Assembly: GCA_025927435.1 (NCBI GenBank)
Contig: JAICLM010000023.1
Span: 1 to 14,991, forward strand
Direction of reading: 5' to 3'
Length of the DNA: 14,991 nt
Origin: Thermoleophilia bacterium
GTDB lineage: Bacteria; Actinomycetota; Thermoleophilia; Gaiellales; Gaiellaceae
Part shown: positions 12,638 through 14,991 of the stretch, in pieces
Numbering within the stretch: position 1 is the first letter of the stretch
Layout of the letters: each line of letters opens with the position of its first letter
Notes under the pieces: model-generated
The model's database searches: none
Told to the model about the DNA's origin: nothing
What the model saw: the letters and a program-made list of their open reading frames with translations, nothing else
Program-made: the position numbers and the translations under genes

Positions 12638-13530
12638 TCGAGCTCCTTCTCCCACACGACCTGCTCAGAGTCGACGACCATGCCGACACTCTCGTACACC
12701 TTGGTCGCGCCGGTTGCGTTCTCCGAGTCGACCCCGAGACCGACCCGCCGCTGCCCGCGCCGGTGAAACTCGCCGAAGCTGTGAAGCAGCAGAGCCTTCG
12801 CGAGGCCGCGACCCCGCCAGGCGCGACGCACGCCGATCGCTCCGATCCAACCGCCGCCGGAGCGCTCGGGGTCGTTCCGGGTGGCAGCCACGACGTCGTC
12901 CTCGCTGCGAACCAGGAACCACAGGCTCGGGTCGTGATCCGGCTTCCTGGTCTGCCGTTCCCACCACTCCTCGAACGGCGTGGGTTGGAATTCCCAGTGA
13001 TCCCCGAACGCCTCCTCGAGCGCAGCGTGGAAACCGCCCGCGAGCTCGGAGGAGAACGGCTCGATCCGCAAGCCATCCGGAAGCCGGGGTTCCGGCGGAG
13101 GGTCGGCGCCGAGCTCGATCGTCATCTCCCAGAAGCGTCGGACCTCGCGATAGCCGCGGCCGGTCAGCAACGGCTCCGCGGCCACGTCGGGGGCAAGGGT
13201 CACGGCATGGACTCGCCGGGCGCCGAGCGCGCGAAGCCGCTCCTCGTTGCGATCGACGAGCGCCGACCCGAGACCGCGACCTCGCCGCTCGCGATGCACG
13301 ATCCCGATTGCCATACCGGTGTCGTCGTGCTTCTCGACCCAGCCGAGCGCGACGATCCGGCCGTCCTCCTCGAACAGCCGCGTGTCGCTCGAGAGCTCGA
13401 GTCCCGCGAGCCAGGCCGTTACGTCGGCCATGCCCACGCGCGACGGCCGCCCGAAGAGATGCCACTCGTCGTCGGCCAGGAACTCCGCGATCGCCGAGAA
13501 GTCGTCGGGGGTGACGGGGCGATCGATCAC
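12634..13530 (-). CDS. Double-GNAT acetyltransferase, first paralogue (MshD-like architecture)
   Basis: This 298-residue protein starts at GTG 13530, overlapping the HAD gene's stop as GTGA. The N-terminal GNAT domain (about 1-140) has a complete acetyl-CoA loop, HRERRGRGLGSALVD (79-93). The C-terminal domain (about 153-298) has GAIGVRRAWRGRGLAKALL (230-248) and VDSENATGATKVYESVGM. Both halves therefore look able to bind acetyl-CoA, unlike the second paralogue, whose N-terminal loop is weaker. It is a tandem duplicate of the gene at 11756-12637, sharing motifs in the same order along the whole length. Tandem GNAT domains occur in MshD (acetylates the cysteine of the mycothiol precursor) and in other acetyltransferases; the substrate here is unknown. 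The long open frame upstream to 13920 lies opposite and across the HAD gene and is not part of this protein. Confidence 0.88.
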   Translation of the reverse strand: MIDRPVTPDDFSAIAEFLADDEWHLFGRPSRVGMADVTAWLAGLELSSDTRLFEEDGRIVALGWVEKHDDTGMAIGIVHRERRGRGLGSALVDRNEERLRALGARRVHAVTLAPDVAAEPLLTGRGYREVRRFWEMTIELGADPPPEPRLPDGLRIEPFSSELAGGFHAALEEAFGDHWEFQPTPFEEWWERQTRKPDHDPSLWFLVRSEDDVVAATRNDPERSGGGWIGAIGVRRAWRGRGLAKALLLHSFGEFHRRGQRRVGLGVDSENATGATKVYESVGMVVDSEQVVWEKELE

Positions 13531-14168
13531 GCGACGAACGAGTCGAGGCTTTCGGCGAGACCGGTGAGGCTGCGGAGCTCGACGTCGGGCTGGGGCTCGG
13601 CCTCCTCGCCGAGCCGGTTGATCCAGATCGTGCGCAGACCCAGAGCGGACGCGGGCGCGATGTCGTGGAAGAGGCTGGCGGCGACGTGCACGTGGCCACC
13701 ACGGTCGGCTCCGCTCCGCGCGAAGAATTCTTCCCAGTGGGTCGGCGCAGGCTTGTACGAGCCGATCTCGGACGCGACGACGGTCAGGTCGAAGTCGACC
13801 CCGATCCTGGCGAGCGAGGCGTCGAGGAGGTCGGGGTCGGTGTTCGAGAGGACGGCCAGCCGCCAGCCCCGCGCGCGGGCCTCCTCGAGCGCCGCCGGCA
13901 CCTCCGGGAACGGCTCCCATTCGGGCAGCGAGCGGCCGAGCGCGTCCTGCTCACCCGCAGGAGCTCCGAGCCGGGAGAGCGCGACTGCCATCACCTCGCG
14001 GTAACTGCGACCCGGCTCCTCGCGCTGGATCTGCGGTTCGAGCTCGTGGTACGTGTGCAGGAGCTCGCCGCCGCGCGCGGGGCCGAACAGCCGCTCGAGC
14101 TCGCGCCCGATCCCGCCGTTCCAGTCGATCAGCGTGCCGTAGCAGTCGAAGGTCGCCCAGCGCTGCAC
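13527..14168 (-). CDS. HAD-superfamily hydrolase, haloacid-dehalogenase type II-like
   Basis: This 213-residue protein starts at GTG 14168. Motif I is FDCYGTLID with nucleophile D8 and Tyr at D+2 (Y10), as in the L-2-haloacid dehalogenase branch rather than the DxD phosphatases. Motif II is VLSNTD (S108), motif III is SYKPAP (K139), and motif IV is HVAASLFHDIAPA (D169). The C1-type cap lies between motifs I and II. The Ser and Asn that L-2-haloacid dehalogenases carry just before the motif IV Asp (S175 and N177 there) are Ala and Leu here, so true dehalogenase activity is doubtful. It is the first gene of the four-gene run with the two GNAT proteins and the ureohydrolase-like protein. A minus-strand TAGGCT six bases before the start suggests a leaderless message. 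Confidence 0.87.
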   Translation of the reverse strand: MQRWATFDCYGTLIDWNGGIGRELERLFGPARGGELLHTYHELEPQIQREEPGRSYREVMAVALSRLGAPAGEQDALGRSLPEWEPFPEVPAALEEARARGWRLAVLSNTDPDLLDASLARIGVDFDLTVVASEIGSYKPAPTHWEEFFARSGADRGGHVHVAASLFHDIAPASALGLRTIWINRLGEEAEPQPDVELRSLTGLAESLDSFVA

Positions 14169-14174
14169 GCGGCG

Positions 14175-14184
14175 AGCCTACACT
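14175..14184. promoter_or_regulatory. Overlapping divergent -10 elements (HAD gene and methyltransferase)
   Basis: The 23-base gap between two GTG starts holds a minus-strand TAGGCT (14180 to 14175), six bases before GTG 14168, and a plus-strand TACACT (14179-14184), seven bases before GTG 14192. The two hexamers share bases 14179-14180. Neither gene has a Shine-Dalgarno sequence, so both are predicted to give leaderless transcripts and should compete for polymerase. Confidence 0.5.
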
Positions 14185-14191
14185 CGGCGCC

Positions 14192-14896
14192 GTGACCGCT
14201 CCGGCGTCCGGCCCGGCACGGAACGAGTACGACCATCCGGCGGTCGCCGCCGCCTACGACGCGGAGAACGCCTGGGGCCGGGACGACGACTTCTTCCTCG
14301 ACTTTGCCGCCGAGACGCCGCGATCGCGGGTGCTCGATCTCGGCTGCGGAACCGGCCGGCTGACCGTTGCCCTCGCCGCGGCGGGACACTCCGTCACCGG
14401 CATCGACCCCGCCGGGCCGATGCTCGCAGCGGCGCGCACCAAAGCGGGCGCCGAGAAGGTGACCTGGATCGAGGGGACTGCCGCCATGGCGCCGACACAG
14501 TCCTTCGATCTCGTACTGATGACGAGTCACGTCGCCCAGGTGTTCGTCGACGACGCCGAGTGGTTGGACACGCTTCGCCGTCTGGCCGCGGCACTCGTCC
14601 CGGGAGGACGCCTCGCGTTCGACTCGCGCGACCCGGCAGCGCGGGCCTGGGAGGGCTGGACCGGCGTCACCTCGGTCGATGAGGACACCGTCTCGTTCAC
14701 CTCGACGAACGAGCTGCCCGACGGCTCGATCCTCGCCGTCGACTCGATCCTCCGCTTCCGCACCGAGCCCGAGCTGCGCGCCTCACTCGAGTCGGCCGGC
14801 CTCGCTGTCGAGGCGGCGTACGGCGGCTGGAACCGTGAGCCCGTCGGAGCCGGCGACGGCGAGCTGATCGTAGTGGCTACTCGGCGTACCGCTTGA
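14192..14896 (+). CDS. Class I SAM-dependent methyltransferase
   Basis: This 234-residue protein has the Rossmann methyltransferase pattern. An N-terminal YDHPAVAAAYDAENAWGRDDDFFLDF-type lead-in precedes motif I VLDLGCGTGRLT (47-58), the acidic end of strand 2 at GID (70-72), SFDLVLM (104-110) before strand 4, and LVPGGRLAFDSR (135-146) at strand 5. It falls in the methyltransferase 11/25 type; the methyl acceptor is unknown. Strand 6/7 residues include a GWNREPVGAGDGELIVVATR end. It is transcribed away from the HAD operon across only 23 bases and converges on fabF, sharing the last 20 bases with it. The GTG start at 14192 is preceded by TACACT at seven bases and no ribosome binding site. Confidence 0.87.
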   Translation: MTAPASGPARNEYDHPAVAAAYDAENAWGRDDDFFLDFAAETPRSRVLDLGCGTGRLTVALAAAGHSVTGIDPAGPMLAAARTKAGAEKVTWIEGTAAMAPTQSFDLVLMTSHVAQVFVDDAEWLDTLRRLAAALVPGGRLAFDSRDPAARAWEGWTGVTSVDEDTVSFTSTNELPDGSILAVDSILRFRTEPELRASLESAGLAVEAAYGGWNREPVGAGDGELIVVATRRTA

Positions 14897-14991
14897 AGAC
14901 GACGCACGCGTTGTGCCCGCCGAAGCCGAAGCTGTTCGAGACGGCCACCTTCACCTCGGCGTCGCGTGCCTCGTTCGGCACGTAGTCGAGA
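14877..14991 (-). CDS. fabF: Beta-ketoacyl-ACP synthase II, C-terminal fragment (cut by window edge)
   Basis: The last 37 residues of a minus-strand gene run off the right edge. They contain the FabF/KAS II end: LDYVPNEARDAEV...SNSFGFGGHNACVVFKRY. The His of GGHN is the second catalytic histidine of the Cys-His-His triad of condensing enzymes. The enzyme extends acyl-ACP with malonyl-ACP in type II fatty acid synthesis, which fits accD/accA nearby on the same strand, although a HAD/GNAT run and a plus-strand gene separate them. Its TAG stop (14877-14879) lies within the convergent methyltransferase gene. Confidence 0.93.
   Translation of the reverse strand, partial: LDYVPNEARDAEVKVAVSNSFGFGGHNACVVFKRYAE

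Noticed and set aside
13996..14007. TCGCGGTAACTG, identical to 12 bases of the right REP-like repeat
   Set aside because: It lies within the HAD coding sequence, the second half of the palindrome is not conserved, and no hairpin forms, so it is probably chance.

Overview
The window is GC-rich, almost entirely coding DNA in which third codon positions are nearly always G or C and GTG/TTG starts are common. Gene content (separate accA and accD, a FabF C-terminus, Ku plus LigD, methylmalonyl-CoA epimerase, an LppX-like lipoprotein, a shortened YchF-like GTPase) suggests a high-GC actinobacterium. A deep-branching lineage such as Thermoleophilia is my best guess, but this is inference and cannot be proved from the window.

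Layout. Positions 1-93 hold the Cys-rich end of a possible plus-strand gene and a hairpin. From 2278 down to 94 a minus-strand operon runs methylmalonyl-CoA epimerase, a 77-residue unknown protein, an ECF-type sigma factor and a divergent YchF-like GTPase. A lipoprotein gene (2312-3001, plus) is divergent from that operon and meets, tail to tail, a minus-strand FtsH-like protease with a single membrane segment. Upstream of ftsH is a nicotinamidase-like hydrolase. Positions 5221-5902 hold a self-contained unit: a REP-associated Y1 (HUH) transposase gene bracketed by two copies of a palindromic repeat in direct orientation. Next come ligD and ku (minus, GTGA overlap), a complete two-gene non-homologous end-joining system. 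Upstream of them lie accA and accD (carboxyltransferase of acetyl-CoA carboxylase), overlapping by 14 bases.

From 14168 down to 10992 there is a tightly coupled four-gene run, every junction a 4-base ATGA/GTGA overlap: a HAD hydrolase, two paralogous double-GNAT acetyltransferases, and a zinc-ribbon ureohydrolase-like protein whose first metal-binding motif has become a run of three cysteines. A class I methyltransferase (14192-14896, plus) is divergent from it across 23 bases, and its end overlaps the end of a fabF gene that enters from the right edge on the minus strand.

Two patterns stand out beyond gene calls. Five genes (epimerase, nicotinamidase, accD, HAD, methyltransferase) have a TANNNT hexamer exactly 6 or 7 bases before a GTG start, with no ribosome binding site, as expected for leaderless transcripts. 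The RAYT/REP unit looks like a recent insertion, its left repeat ending right beside the predicted -10 of the nicotinamidase gene. No tRNA, rRNA, CRISPR array or prophage was recognised, and no stretch over 300 bases lacks a gene.
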